Shown: piece by piece, positions 8,491-15,401 of the stretch
Numbering within the stretch: position 1 is the first letter of the stretch
Layout: every line of letters begins with the position of its first letter
Origin: Streptomyces mangrovi
Lineage (GTDB): Bacteria; Actinomycetota; Actinomycetes; Streptomycetales; Streptomycetaceae
DNA: 64,000 nt
Direction of reading: 5' to 3'
Assembly (NCBI RefSeq): GCF_900114215.1
Contig: NZ_FOSG01000008.1
Coordinates: 186,001 to 250,000 of the forward strand
Translations under genes and position numbers: made by a program
The notes under the pieces: generated by a model
What the model was told of the DNA's origin: nothing
The model's input: only the letters and a program-made list of their open reading frames with translations
The model's database searches: none

Positions 8491-8979
8491 CTACGAGCCC
8501 TTGCCCTGGCCGGACTTCCCGCCCGGCATCATCCGCAGCTGCCCGTACCGCTCACGCGCCGACGGCCCACCCGAACGGCCCCGACCCTGATCCGCGTCGT
8601 CCGCCTCAGCGAACACCATCCGCAGCCGCGCCCGCGCCGACGGCGTCGCCCCGAACTCCGCCACCCGCAGCCGCAGCTCACCCGCGAGCGACAGGTTGCC
8701 CTGCCAGTACCGTGCATGGATCAGCGCCGTGTCGAGCAGGTACTGCCAGTCCGACGAACCGAAGTGCTCCGCCTGCGGGCTGTCGATCCACATCCGCCAC
8801 CACTCGCGCGTACGCGCCGGCCACACGAACTCGCGCAGCTCGCCGTCGACCTCGACCTCGAAGTCGGGGAGCTCCGGCGGCTCGGCCCGCTCCCACCTGA
8901 GCACGGTCTGCGGAACGCTGTCCTTGTTGCGCCGGGCCCGCTTGCTCGGGTCCTTCGGCGCTGGCCCCATGCCTGCCAT
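8491..8979 (-). CDS. Small terminase subunit
   Basis: 162 aa from the ATG at 8979, which has a clear GGGAGG seven to eight nt upstream. The opening MAGMGPAPKDPSKRARRNKD and the block WPARTREWWRMWIDSPQAEHF plus LLDTALIHARYWQGN match actinophage small terminases (phage_term_smsu-like). It recognises the packaging site and recruits the large subunit. Ends with a basic Gly/Ser tail. Confidence 0.82.
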   Translation of the reverse strand: MAGMGPAPKDPSKRARRNKDSVPQTVLRWERAEPPELPDFEVEVDGELREFVWPARTREWWRMWIDSPQAEHFGSSDWQYLLDTALIHARYWQGNLSLAGELRLRVAEFGATPSARARLRMVFAEADDADQGRGRSGGPSARERYGQLRMMPGGKSGQGKGS

Positions 8980-9032
8980 CGTGTGTACCTCCCGTGTCGG
9001 GGTGCGCCGCAGCCACCCCGTGCCGGGGAGCA

Positions 9033-9614
9033 CTACAGCAGAACGTCGATCAACTCGGACAGATCACCGAGCCTGCGGGGCGTGTCGCCCCACGTCTCAC
9101 CAGTCACCGCGATGAACCGCCCCGTCCCATACACCTCGATCGAGGTGCCATCCCGAGCGATCCGCCGACCGTGCCGCAGCGGGCCCCGGCCCCAGACGTG
9201 CAGCCCGCGCCCGCTCACACTGCGCTCGACCCAGCAGCCCGGCGCCGAGTCAAGGATGAGCGCGGCCCACGGCAGCACCTCGCCCTCGTCGTCGAGGCAG
9301 TGGTCGAGGTCGATGCACACGATCCCGTCGCCGTTCAGCACGAACCCCAGCCCGGTCCCGACCGTCGACGCCGCCGCCTCCCGGTACCGGGACCACGTCG
9401 ACGGGTCCGTGCTCGACGCCGTCTCACCGCCGACCGTCAGCGGAACCTTCCGCGCCGTGCGCCGCACCCACCGCGGCCGGCTGGTCAGCTCAGTGGGGAT
9501 CGTCCGGCGGGCGCGGTGCGCCGCGACCCGGCAGCGGCCCGAGCAGAAGCGGGCGTTGTGCGCGTGCCGGGCGGCGAGGTGTTCGCCGCAGTGCTCGCAG
9601 CGTCGGGTGTTCAT
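9033..9614 (-). CDS. Primase-polymerase-like (AEP-type) protein with N-terminal zinc finger
   Basis: 193 aa from the ATG at 9614. Residues 1-35 hold a CEHC...CSGRC zinc knuckle. The rest reads like a minimal archaeo-eukaryotic primase core as seen in NrS-1-type polymerases: RWVRRTARKVPLTVGG, a D-x-D motif in IVCIDLDHCLD, ERSVSGRGLHVWG with the SGxGxH block, and IEVYGTGRFIAVTG. No helicase domain follows, so it is a stand-alone short form. It lies between the HNH genes and the small terminase instead of the replication block, which is unusual. Activity is inferred from the motifs only. Confidence 0.7.
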   Translation of the reverse strand: MNTRRCEHCGEHLAARHAHNARFCSGRCRVAAHRARRTIPTELTSRPRWVRRTARKVPLTVGGETASSTDPSTWSRYREAAASTVGTGLGFVLNGDGIVCIDLDHCLDDEGEVLPWAALILDSAPGCWVERSVSGRGLHVWGRGPLRHGRRIARDGTSIEVYGTGRFIAVTGETWGDTPRRLGDLSELIDVLL

Positions 9615-9886
9615 GCCCCCATCATACCGCGTGTTGTAACGGCAAAACACGATCTGAGCTGCATGTTCGTGGTTCGTTGATTGGGGTGCGACGGACTGAG
9701 AGGCGCTCTGCGGAGCCCAACCGCCGCGCCATCAAATCAGCCCACCGCACCCCTGCCCGCCCCACCACGGGCCGCCCACATGCCCCCACAGGGCCGATTT
9801 CCCCAGACCCGTACAGACCGACAGCCCCAGCACCTCCCGGAGTCCCGACGGGGAGGGGAGGGGAGGCATAGGCCAGGGGGTAGGGT
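9615..9886. other. Non-coding gap with G-rich tract
   Basis: I see no credible gene here. Near 9849-9885 the plus strand carries five G-runs (GGGG three times one base apart, then GGGGG and GGG), a possible G-quadruplex, directly after the zinc-finger HNH gene stop. Packaging sites of HNH-bearing cos phages often lie near this part of the genome, so a packaging role is possible but unproven. Confidence 0.35.
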
Positions 9887-10657
9887 TCAGAATCTTCGAG
9901 TGGTCAACGGCCGGTCGCCCTTGACCGAGTTGCACAGCCGGTGCGCTGTCTTCACATTCGCCATCGAGTGCTTGCCGCCGGCCGCGAGTGCTACGACGTG
10001 GTCGATCGTCGGCGACAGCGGGTGCGGTGCGGCGGCGTCTCGGTCGACAGGCTTGCCGCAGATGTGGCACGTCCAGTTGTCCCGCTCGTAGACCTTGGCT
10101 CGGAACACAGGCTCGACGAAGGCGTTGTGCTGGATCGCTCTGCGTCGTTCTCTCTGGCTGCCTTTGCTGCATCGGCGTGAGCAGTACGCGCCGGGAACTC
10201 CAGTAATGAGGAGCACGAACCGTGTCCCGCAACGTTGGCACGGGCCTTCCACCCATCGCTGTCCCCGTGTCCCGTGTGCAGCTCGTTGCATCTTCAGCTC
10301 AGCGAGGTATCGCCGCCGTGATCTCTTCGGCTTCCGAGTGACGGTCGCCTGCGCCGCCCGGTCCTGTGCAGCGCACCGGGGGGTGCAGAAGCGGGTGGGG
10401 TGGTCCTTCCGGGTGGGGTAGGGGGTGCCACAGAACTGGCAGGGGCGTGTCTCTCGGCGGGTGGCGTGGTAGCGGCGCTGTGCTTCCTTGGCGGCCTGGC
10501 TGCTCTTGTACGCCTTGTGTCTGCCGTCGGCTTGCCGGGCTTTGCTGTAGGCGCGGCGGGCGCAGAGGTCCTGGCAGTACTTCGCTGTGGGGGCGCGTCC
10601 GGTGATGGGCTCGCCGCAGTGTGCGCAGGCGCGTGCCTGCGCAGTACCCTTGGGCAC
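9887..10657 (-). CDS. HNH endonuclease with multiple zinc fingers
   Basis: 256 aa from the GTG at 10657, chosen because AGGAGA lies at ideal distance. Three Cys-rich knuckles occur before residue ~165 (CAHCGEPI...YCQDLC, CQFCGTPY...FCTPRC, CQRCGTRF...YCSRRC). The C-terminus is an HNH nuclease: RDNWTCHICGKPVDRD, then TIDHVVALAAGGKHSMANV and AHRLCNSVKGDR. Either a packaging-associated nuclease or a free-standing homing-type HNH; the neighbouring terminase favours the former. Confidence 0.82.
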   Translation of the reverse strand: MPKGTAQARACAHCGEPITGRAPTAKYCQDLCARRAYSKARQADGRHKAYKSSQAAKEAQRRYHATRRETRPCQFCGTPYPTRKDHPTRFCTPRCAAQDRAAQATVTRKPKRSRRRYLAELKMQRAAHGTRGQRWVEGPCQRCGTRFVLLITGVPGAYCSRRCSKGSQRERRRAIQHNAFVEPVFRAKVYERDNWTCHICGKPVDRDAAAPHPLSPTIDHVVALAAGGKHSMANVKTAHRLCNSVKGDRPLTTRRF

Positions 10658-10683
10658 TGTCGATCTCCTACTTAGATCGGCCG

Positions 10684-10715
10684 GCCCCGGGAGTGTTGGT
10701 AGCACTCGCCGGGGC
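10684..10715 (-). terminator. Hairpin between the two HNH genes
   Basis: Arms GCCCCGGGAGTG and CACTC-G-CCGGGGC around a 7-nt loop. On the plus strand it is followed by GTTTTCT; for the leftward genes it could end part of the transcript of the preceding HNH gene. Confidence 0.5.
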
Positions 10716-10756
10716 GTTTTCTGTTGTGGGGTCAGCCTATCGGCCGCCCGGTCTGG

Positions 10757-11056
10757 TCACAGCAGTCCGGGATGCTTCTCGGCCGGTCGTCGTTCGCGTA
10801 CGGCCCATCGCGCGGTGTTGCCCTGGCGGCTGGTCTTGGCCGCGTGGCAGTCGGCGCAGAGGGCTTGGAGGTTCTCGGGCCTGTGGTCGTTGCGGTCGCC
10901 GATGTGGTCGACCTGGTTGGCCGGTCGTCCGCATGGCTTGCTGTCGATGCCGCGGCAGCTGTAGCGGTCGCGTTCGAGGACGTACGGCCGGATCTGTGTC
11001 TTCCAGTTGGGCGGGAGTTCGTGGCGGCGTCGGCTGCCTTTCCATCCGCCGCTCAT
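10757..11056 (-). CDS. HNH endonuclease (packaging-associated type)
   Basis: 99 aa. Short HNH protein: YVLERDRYSCRGI, CGRPANQVDHIGDRNDH, PENLQALCADCHAAKT, giving the H-N-H metal site with Cys pairs. Small HNH proteins beside terminase genes are known components of cos-type packaging motors (HK97 gp74 class). The ATG at 1105x (11056) overlaps the upstream stop (ATGA). Confidence 0.85.
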   Translation of the reverse strand: MSGGWKGSRRRHELPPNWKTQIRPYVLERDRYSCRGIDSKPCGRPANQVDHIGDRNDHRPENLQALCADCHAAKTSRQGNTARWAVRERRPAEKHPGLL

Positions 11057-11451
11057 TCCCAGTCTCCGTTGTCGTGGTCGAGCGGGTCGCGTGTGGGTTC
11101 GGCGCGTTCGTGGTTGCTGTCGAGGACGGTGCCGTCGAGCTGGGGGCTGAATCCGAAGGGTTGGCTGGTGTGCTGCGGGAGGGCGGCGAGGATGCGGAGG
11201 GCGGTGTGGGTGGCGTGGTCGAGGGGGGTGGGGGCGTCGTGCCTGGGGGGTGTGTCGGTTGGGGAGGGGGTGTTGCTCGGGTGGGGGGTGCGTATGTCGA
11301 TGTGGTGGGGTCCGGTGGTGATGCGGAGCCGGGTCGTGGGGGGTGGCTCGTCGGCTGGCTGCTCGGGGTCGGCGGCGCGGTGGTGTCGGGTGGCGAGGGT
11401 GGCGGCCGCGCCGGCGAGTGCGGCGAGGGCGGCGGCGGTTCGGGGGTGCAT
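11053..11451 (-). CDS. Hypothetical phage protein
   Basis: 132 aa from the ATG at 11451, two nt after the upstream stop; an ATG at 11472 would add seven residues. An Ala-rich hydrophobic segment (TAAALAALAGAAATLA) near the N-terminus could be a weak membrane anchor or signal; the rest is rich in His/Pro/Thr and charged residues. No family recognised. Translationally linked to the HNH gene downstream. Confidence 0.55.
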   Translation of the reverse strand: MHPRTAAALAALAGAAATLATRHHRAADPEQPADEPPPTTRLRITTGPHHIDIRTPHPSNTPSPTDTPPRHDAPTPLDHATHTALRILAALPQHTSQPFGFSPQLDGTVLDSNHERAEPTRDPLDHDNGDWE

Positions 11452-11453
11452 GG

Positions 11454-11726
11454 TCAGACGCGGGCCGGCCATGCCCAGGTGCCGGGTTCGTCGGTGGTGC
11501 CGTGGTGTCGGGAGGGGGCCCACAGGTCGTCGGTGCCGTCGAGCCACACGCGGAGGTTCACGGAGTTGTCGTCCCAGACGCGGACGATGACGGCGGGGTA
11601 GGTGTCGCCTTCGGTGACGGGGTTGCCGACGGCGCGGTCGGGGTGGGTGTCGCGGCGGCGCTTGATGAGGTCGACGTCGTCGCGGGTGAGGGCGTAGTGC
11701 ACGGTGCGGCCGATGGCGGGGCGCAT
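11454..11726 (-). CDS. Small phage protein, first gene of the packaging operon
   Basis: 90 aa from the ATG at 11726 with GGGAG upstream. MRPAIGRTVHYALTRDDVDLI and TYPAVIVRVWDDNSVNLRVWLDG suggest a small SH3-like beta barrel (proteins of this look are widespread in Streptomyces phages), but no function is known to me. It is the first gene after the long non-coding region. Confidence 0.65.
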   Translation of the reverse strand: MRPAIGRTVHYALTRDDVDLIKRRRDTHPDRAVGNPVTEGDTYPAVIVRVWDDNSVNLRVWLDGTDDLWAPSRHHGTTDEPGTWAWPARV

Positions 11727-12382
11727 TGTGGTCTCCCTCGTTGGTGGGGTGGTTGGTCCGCTCGGCACGGGTGTGCAGCCAGCACCCCGCGCTTGTGTCG
11801 GTGTCCGCGCCGAGCGGGGTGTGTGGGATGGCGAACGCCCCCGGGGCCTGTGGCCGCGCCGGGGGCGTTCGTTGGGGGGTTTGTGGCCCGGTCTGCTGTC
11901 TGGGCAGGGGGCGTCTGTGTGGCCATCTTGGGACAGCTGGGGGTGATCGTCAAGTCGTGGTGGGGGGTCGAGAGAGAGATCGCGGGTGTGCCTACTACCG
12001 GTAGTTCTCTCTCTACCTCCACCACTACGTCTCTTGGATTGGAGTGGAACACGCGCGCGCGAGTCCCCGGGGAGTCCCCTGGGGACAGAACGCTGTGACC
12101 TGCGGTGATGGGGTCTAGTCTGTCGGAGATTCGTCGCGTTTTCGTCGTCGATTCGCTCGCGTTTTTGCTTCAAAACGCGCGCGAAAAGTTCGCGGATTGT
12201 CTGCGGATCGCCCTCGCTGGGGTCCTCACAGGCTGCCGTACTGGCCGGTAGAAACCCGCTCAAAGATTTACCGAACCGTGACCTGATGGAGTGCCAGAAA
12301 CGCGGCCACGGACCGCCGGAACACCATCCGGCGCCCCTGTCAACCGCCCTTGCAGTACCTGCAAACACGCCCGAGCACGACA
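11727..12382 (-). promoter_or_regulatory. Structured non-coding region before the late operon; late leader and possible cos region
   Basis: Some 650 bp without a credible gene. Read leftward it holds: tandem palindromes TCCCCGGGGA (12064-12073) and GTCCCCTGGGGAC (12074-12086); a 12-bp palindrome ACTACCGGTAGT (11994-12005) enclosed by AGAGAGAGA (11971-11979) and TCTCTCTCT (12006-12014); a 13-bp hairpin (11832-11871); and CCGCTCGGC/GCCGAGCGG arms (11758-11766, 11809-11817). The late promoter must lie here because a terminator closes the preceding gene. Position before HNH and terminase genes is where cos sites of related phages fall. Confidence 0.5.
11832..11871 (-). terminator. Terminator-like hairpin inside the late leader
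   Basis: Thirteen perfect base pairs, CGAACGCCCCCGG with CCGGGGGCGTTCG, around a 14-nt loop. It stands about 105 nt before the first packaging gene, so a leftward transcript would meet it before any coding sequence. No U-run follows on the minus strand. Confidence 0.5.
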
Positions 12383-12409
12383 ACGGCCCCCGACCATGCC
12401 GGGGGCCGT
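12383..12409 (-). terminator. Terminator of the proline-rich membrane protein gene
   Basis: Ten-bp stem ACGGCCCCCG / CGGGGGCCGT with a 7-nt loop, starting 24 nt past the stop of the leftward gene at 12433. Confidence 0.65.
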
Positions 12410-12432
12410 GCGCGGCGGGGCGTTTCGTGCGC

Positions 12433-12906
12433 TTACGGGCACAGAGTGGCGCGCAACGCCTCGTTGATGCGGCGCGCCTCGTCTTCGCTGACCTCGTGCT
12501 CGGAGGTGCTGAACCGCTGTTGCGCCGTCCACACGGGCCGCTCGCTGCGGATGCCCGAGCACTGGTTCCGCGCGTTGTCGACCGCGTCGTCGGGGTCGGC
12601 GACGAGAGCGGGGTGTATCTCCCGCAGCGCGTCGAGCAGCTGCTCGCGGTCGGCGCCGGTCGGCTTCGGGGGCAGTCCGCCCGGCCGCGGGGTGCTGGCG
12701 GGCGGTGTGCTGGGCTCGGTGGTGGGGGTGGCCGGCGGTTCGCTGGGCTCTGGCGGGGCCGTGGTGGCGCTGGTGGTGGGTGCGGCGGTGTCCGGTTCGG
12801 TGTCTTCGCCTTCGCCGAGTACGAGGCCGAGGAACAGGCCGAGGGCGACGAGGGCGATGAATCCGCCGACGATGACGCCGGCGGCGATGGTGAGTGCTTT
12901 CTTCAT
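12433..12906 (-). CDS. Membrane-anchored Thr/Pro-rich protein
   Basis: 157 aa; ATG at 12906 with GGAAGG upstream. One N-terminal membrane segment (LTIAAGVIVGGFIALVALGL) after MKKA, then an acidic/Thr/Pro/Ser linker (residues ~35-75), then a soluble domain with LLDALREIHPALVADPDDAVDNAR and two Cys (NQCSG and TLCP at the very end), resembling DUF732-like small exported domains. It has its own ribosome site and terminator, as a stand-alone cassette. Probably displayed outside the cell, so a lysogenic-conversion role is possible. Confidence 0.65.
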   Translation of the reverse strand: MKKALTIAAGVIVGGFIALVALGLFLGLVLGEGEDTEPDTAAPTTSATTAPPEPSEPPATPTTEPSTPPASTPRPGGLPPKPTGADREQLLDALREIHPALVADPDDAVDNARNQCSGIRSERPVWTAQQRFSTSEHEVSEDEARRINEALRATLCP

Positions 12907-12998
12907 GGTGCCTTCCGGTGGGTGAGCGTTGTGCTGATGGTGGCTCAGGTACCCGGGTGGCGTGGGGGTGTTGCGGGTCTGTGACCGGGCGGGTACGG

Positions 12999-13032
12999 CT
13001 GCGGCCCCCGCCGGGGGTGGCGGGGGCCGCAG
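12999..13032 (-). terminator. Terminator after the small Cys/His protein gene
   Basis: Fourteen-bp perfect stem CTGCGGCCCCCGCC / GGCGGGGGCCGCAG with a 6-nt loop, 15 nt past the stop at 13047. Confidence 0.7.
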
Positions 13033-13046
13033 TAGGGCGGGGTCGG

Positions 13047-13313
13047 TTACTCGTTGCGCCCCAGGTTCCCCAGGTCGGGATGGTGGCGGAACATGAGGAT
13101 GGCCTGCGTGTCGAGAAGGGCGCGCGAGAAGCGAGTCGTATCGGCGGTGATCTCGACCTCGACGGGCGGCAGTTCGACGGCCTTGAAGCCGTGCGCGTGC
13201 TCGCAGTCCGCGTCCTGGCACGCGTGGTCGTTGCCCGCGGGCCAGTAGATCAGTGGGGTCTTGTGCACTGGGCAGCGGCATCGGTCGGTGCAGCGGTGCG
13301 GGTGCGGCTTCAC
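13047..13313 (-). CDS. Small Cys/His-rich protein
   Basis: 88 aa from the GTG at 13313, which forms GTGA with the upstream stop; a GTG at 13322 adds three residues. The first 45 residues carry HRCTDRCRCPVH and HACQDADCEHAH, likely one or two zinc sites. The rest, VELPPVEVEITADTTRFSRALLD, shows no recognised family. Coupled to the DUF6221-like gene before it. Confidence 0.6.
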   Translation of the reverse strand: MKPHPHRCTDRCRCPVHKTPLIYWPAGNDHACQDADCEHAHGFKAVELPPVEVEITADTTRFSRALLDTQAILMFRHHPDLGNLGRNE

Positions 13314-13783
13314 GGGCGCCACTCGGGCCGGCGGTCCGGGTGATCGGCGTAGGGCAGGACGAGCAGGCGGAGCACGTCACGGTGCATCTCGTCCCACCCC
13401 ATGAGCGCCGCGTGGTTCTGGACGCGGGCGAGGATGCCGCGCTTGGCCTTGACCTCACGCAGTACGCGGGCCGGGTCGTGGCGGGCGGCGTGTTCAAGGC
13501 ACGGCAGCGGCCGGTCCGCGCCGGGCTCCTGGGAGAACGCAGGGTCGTCGGACACGATCGCACCCCACATGCCGCCCATCACGTCAGCGGGGCGAGGGAG
13601 CTGGGGGCGGAGCGCGACGAGCAGCTCGTCGACGTCGTCCGAGCGGTGGGCTTCCCACTCGTCACCGTCGGGTGAGGGTGCCCAGTTGCCCTGTTCGCCG
13701 ATTACGGTATTGCCGCTGGCGGCTCGGGCGGCTCGTTCGTCTTCGTCGAGCCGGGCGTTCAGGAACGCGATCAGGTCGTTCAT
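13310..13783 (-). CDS. DUF6221-like protein
   Basis: 157 aa. MNDLIAFLNARLDEDERAAR and HDPARVLREVKAKRGIL are the signature blocks of the DUF6221 family, which is common in Streptomyces and their phages and plasmids. Function unknown. Followed by a coupled small gene and a terminator. Confidence 0.75.
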   Translation of the reverse strand: MNDLIAFLNARLDEDERAARAASGNTVIGEQGNWAPSPDGDEWEAHRSDDVDELLVALRPQLPRPADVMGGMWGAIVSDDPAFSQEPGADRPLPCLEHAARHDPARVLREVKAKRGILARVQNHAALMGWDEMHRDVLRLLVLPYADHPDRRPEWRP

Positions 13784-13787
13784 GCGC

Positions 13788-13982
13788 TCAGTCCTTGCTC
13801 AGCCGGTCGGCGCGCACGTCGACCTCGACGGTCACGGTCCGCAGCTTCCCGCCGAACGTGACGGTCGCGGCGACCGGCTCATGCCCGGCCGCGCCGGTAC
13901 GCATGGCGTCCTGGACGAACGCGGCGAGTTCGTCGAGCGTCATGTGCTTGCCGCCCGCCGTGTGCTTGATCTCCTTGGCCAT
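13788..13982 (-). CDS. Small hypothetical protein
   Basis: 64 aa; ATG at 13982 with AGAGGATG upstream. Sequence EIKHTAGGKHMTLDELAAFVQDAMR followed by a beta strand pair (PVAATVTFGGKLRTVTVEVDV) suggests a compact alpha-beta domain. No family recognised. Lies 4 nt upstream of the DUF6221-like gene. Confidence 0.6.
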   Translation of the reverse strand: MAKEIKHTAGGKHMTLDELAAFVQDAMRTGAAGHEPVAATVTFGGKLRTVTVEVDVRADRLSKD

Positions 13983-14002
13983 GGGTTCATCCTCTCGCGA
14001 AA

Positions 14003-14036
14003 GCGCCCCGCCCGGGAGTGGTCCGGGGCGGGGCGC
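14003..14036 (-). terminator. Terminator of the 54-residue gene
   Basis: Eleven-bp stem GCGCCCCGCCC / GGGCGGGGCGC with a 12-nt loop between the stop at 14081 and the next start at 13982. Confidence 0.65.
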
Positions 14037-14080
14037 ATCATCGTGTGGCGGTGTGCGGCGGGGGGTGCCGCATCGTGCGG

Positions 14081-14245
14081 CTACCGACTGCTGCGCCCCT
14101 TCGGGGTGCCGGGCACCGGCTTCTTCTTCGGCGACGACAGCCAGCCGCCGCGCGACGGCACGTAGTCGGTCGCGGCCTGCTCGCGGTCGGCGTCGCTCAT
14201 GCGGTCGCGCAGCTCGCGCATCGGGATCGTCTTACGGAATGCCAT
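14081..14245 (-). CDS. Small basic protein
   Basis: 54 aa; ATG at 14245 with AGGAG at normal spacing. MAFRKTIPMRELRDRMSDAD and a basic C-terminus (PKKKPVPGTPKGRSSR). Independent transcription is suggested by terminators on both sides. Too short for a family call. Confidence 0.5.
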   Translation of the reverse strand: MAFRKTIPMRELRDRMSDADREQAATDYVPSRGGWLSSPKKKPVPGTPKGRSSR

Positions 14246-14282
14246 GATGGCGCTCCTGTCTCGTGAAGGCGGGATAGGGGAC

Positions 14283-14324
14283 CGGGGCGGCCGGACGGCT
14301 TGGCGGCAGGTCGGCCGCCCCGGG
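14283..14324 (-). terminator. Terminator of the 85-residue gene
   Basis: Stem CCGGGGCGGCCG / CGGCCGCCCCGG, 12 bp, loop of about 18 nt, directly after the stop at 14326. Confidence 0.65.
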
Positions 14325-14325
14325 G

Positions 14326-14583
14326 TCAGTCGTCGTACTGCTCGGCGCCGACCGGCGCGAGACGCGGCAGCGGGGCGCCCTCGCTGTAGGGCCAGATCTC
14401 GCAGCGCCGCGGCCCGTCGTAGTAGCTGTGCTCGATCCGGTTGCGGATGAGGAGCTGCTCGGCGAGGACCCGCGGCCCCTGGCCGCATGGGTCGGTCTCG
14501 ACGCCGCGGCTCATCACGCGGCGGTCGCCCTCCCGGTCGGGGTCGGTTTCGGGTCGGGTGATCAGGTAGGCGTAGCGCCTCAT
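14326..14583 (-). CDS. Small hypothetical protein
   Basis: 85 aa; ATG at 14583 with GAGGAGAG upstream. MRRYAYLITRPETDPDREGD and EQLLIRNRIEHSYYDGPRRCEIWPY. No family recognised. Bounded by a terminator, like the other small cassettes around it. Confidence 0.6.
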   Translation of the reverse strand: MRRYAYLITRPETDPDREGDRRVMSRGVETDPCGQGPRVLAEQLLIRNRIEHSYYDGPRRCEIWPYSEGAPLPRLAPVGAEQYDD

Positions 14584-14600
14584 AGGGCTCTCCTCTGGGG

Positions 14601-15401
14601 TCATGGCTTCTTCAGCGCGGTGTGCCGGCTGGCGGTCTCTGCGGGTTCGCGGATGATGGTCATCCCCTCTCCGCGCTCGACCACCAACCCGTTGTTGTCG
14701 TTGTTGTTGTTGGCCTGACCTGCGGCAACAACGCCGCCAGGGGCCGGGCCGGTGGGGGAGGGAAAGGGCGGGAAGTCGGGCCGGGCGACGCCGGCCGCGG
14801 TGCTGCGGCCCCGCATCCGCACTCCGTCGCGGGTGGGGATGCGGTGCTTCTCGCAGGCCTCGCGGACCCGCGCGGTCGTCGTCCCCAGGCGCTCGGCGAG
14901 GGGCACGAACTGCGCGTGCGGGGCCCCGACTTCGTGCAGGGCGGCGACGAGCCGGTCCCGGTCGAGCACCGGCGGCCCGGCGGGCTCGGCGCCCTGGCCG
15001 TCGACGGGCTCGACCTTCGGCTTCTGCTCGTCCTCGTCGACGGGCGGCCGCCAGTCCTCGTGCCCGACCCGGTACGCGGCCACCACCCACACCACGGCGG
15101 CCGGCCACATCAGCCACGACAGGGAGTCGACCCGGTCGGCGAGCGCCGGTGCCGCCGCGGCGAGGACCTTGCGGGCGAGTCCGGCGGCGAGCAGCAGCAG
15201 CCCGACGCGCAGGGCCCAGTCGACGAATCCGGATGCGGCGCCGACCCATCTGCGGATGCTGCCCCATGCGGCGCTGGCGTGTGCGGCTCCCCTGCGGCTG
15301 ATGCGGCGGGCGAGTAGCAGGGTGAGGCGGCCGGTGCCGCGGTGTATGCGGCGTGCGGCCTCGCGGCACCACTCGATGGTGGTCGGTGTCTCGGTGCTCA
15401 C
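14601..15401 (-). CDS. Two-pass membrane protein with C-terminal cytoplasmic domain
   Basis: 266 aa from the GTG at 15401 (GTGA overlap). A basic N-terminal third is followed by two hydrophobic segments (VDWALRVGLLLLAAGLA and WLMWPAAVVWVVAAYRV). After an acidic linker comes LDRDRLVAALHEVGAP and LAERLGTTTARVREACEKH, which reads like a helix-turn-helix of the type used to sense plasmid or phage DNA. The tail is Gly/Asn rich. Last gene of a five-gene coupled membrane cluster. No function assigned. Confidence 0.65.
   Translation of the reverse strand: MSTETPTTIEWCREAARRIHRGTGRLTLLLARRISRRGAAHASAAWGSIRRWVGAASGFVDWALRVGLLLLAAGLARKVLAAAAPALADRVDSLSWLMWPAAVVWVVAAYRVGHEDWRPPVDEDEQKPKVEPVDGQGAEPAGPPVLDRDRLVAALHEVGAPHAQFVPLAERLGTTTARVREACEKHRIPTRDGVRMRGRSTAAGVARPDFPPFPSPTGPAPGGVVAAGQANNNNDNNGLVVERGEGMTIIREPAETASRHTALKKP

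Noticed and set aside
11343..12098. Plus-strand frame across the late leader
   Set aside because: Gly/Val-rich translation without a ribosome site; it spans palindromes and hairpins, so the region was treated as non-coding.
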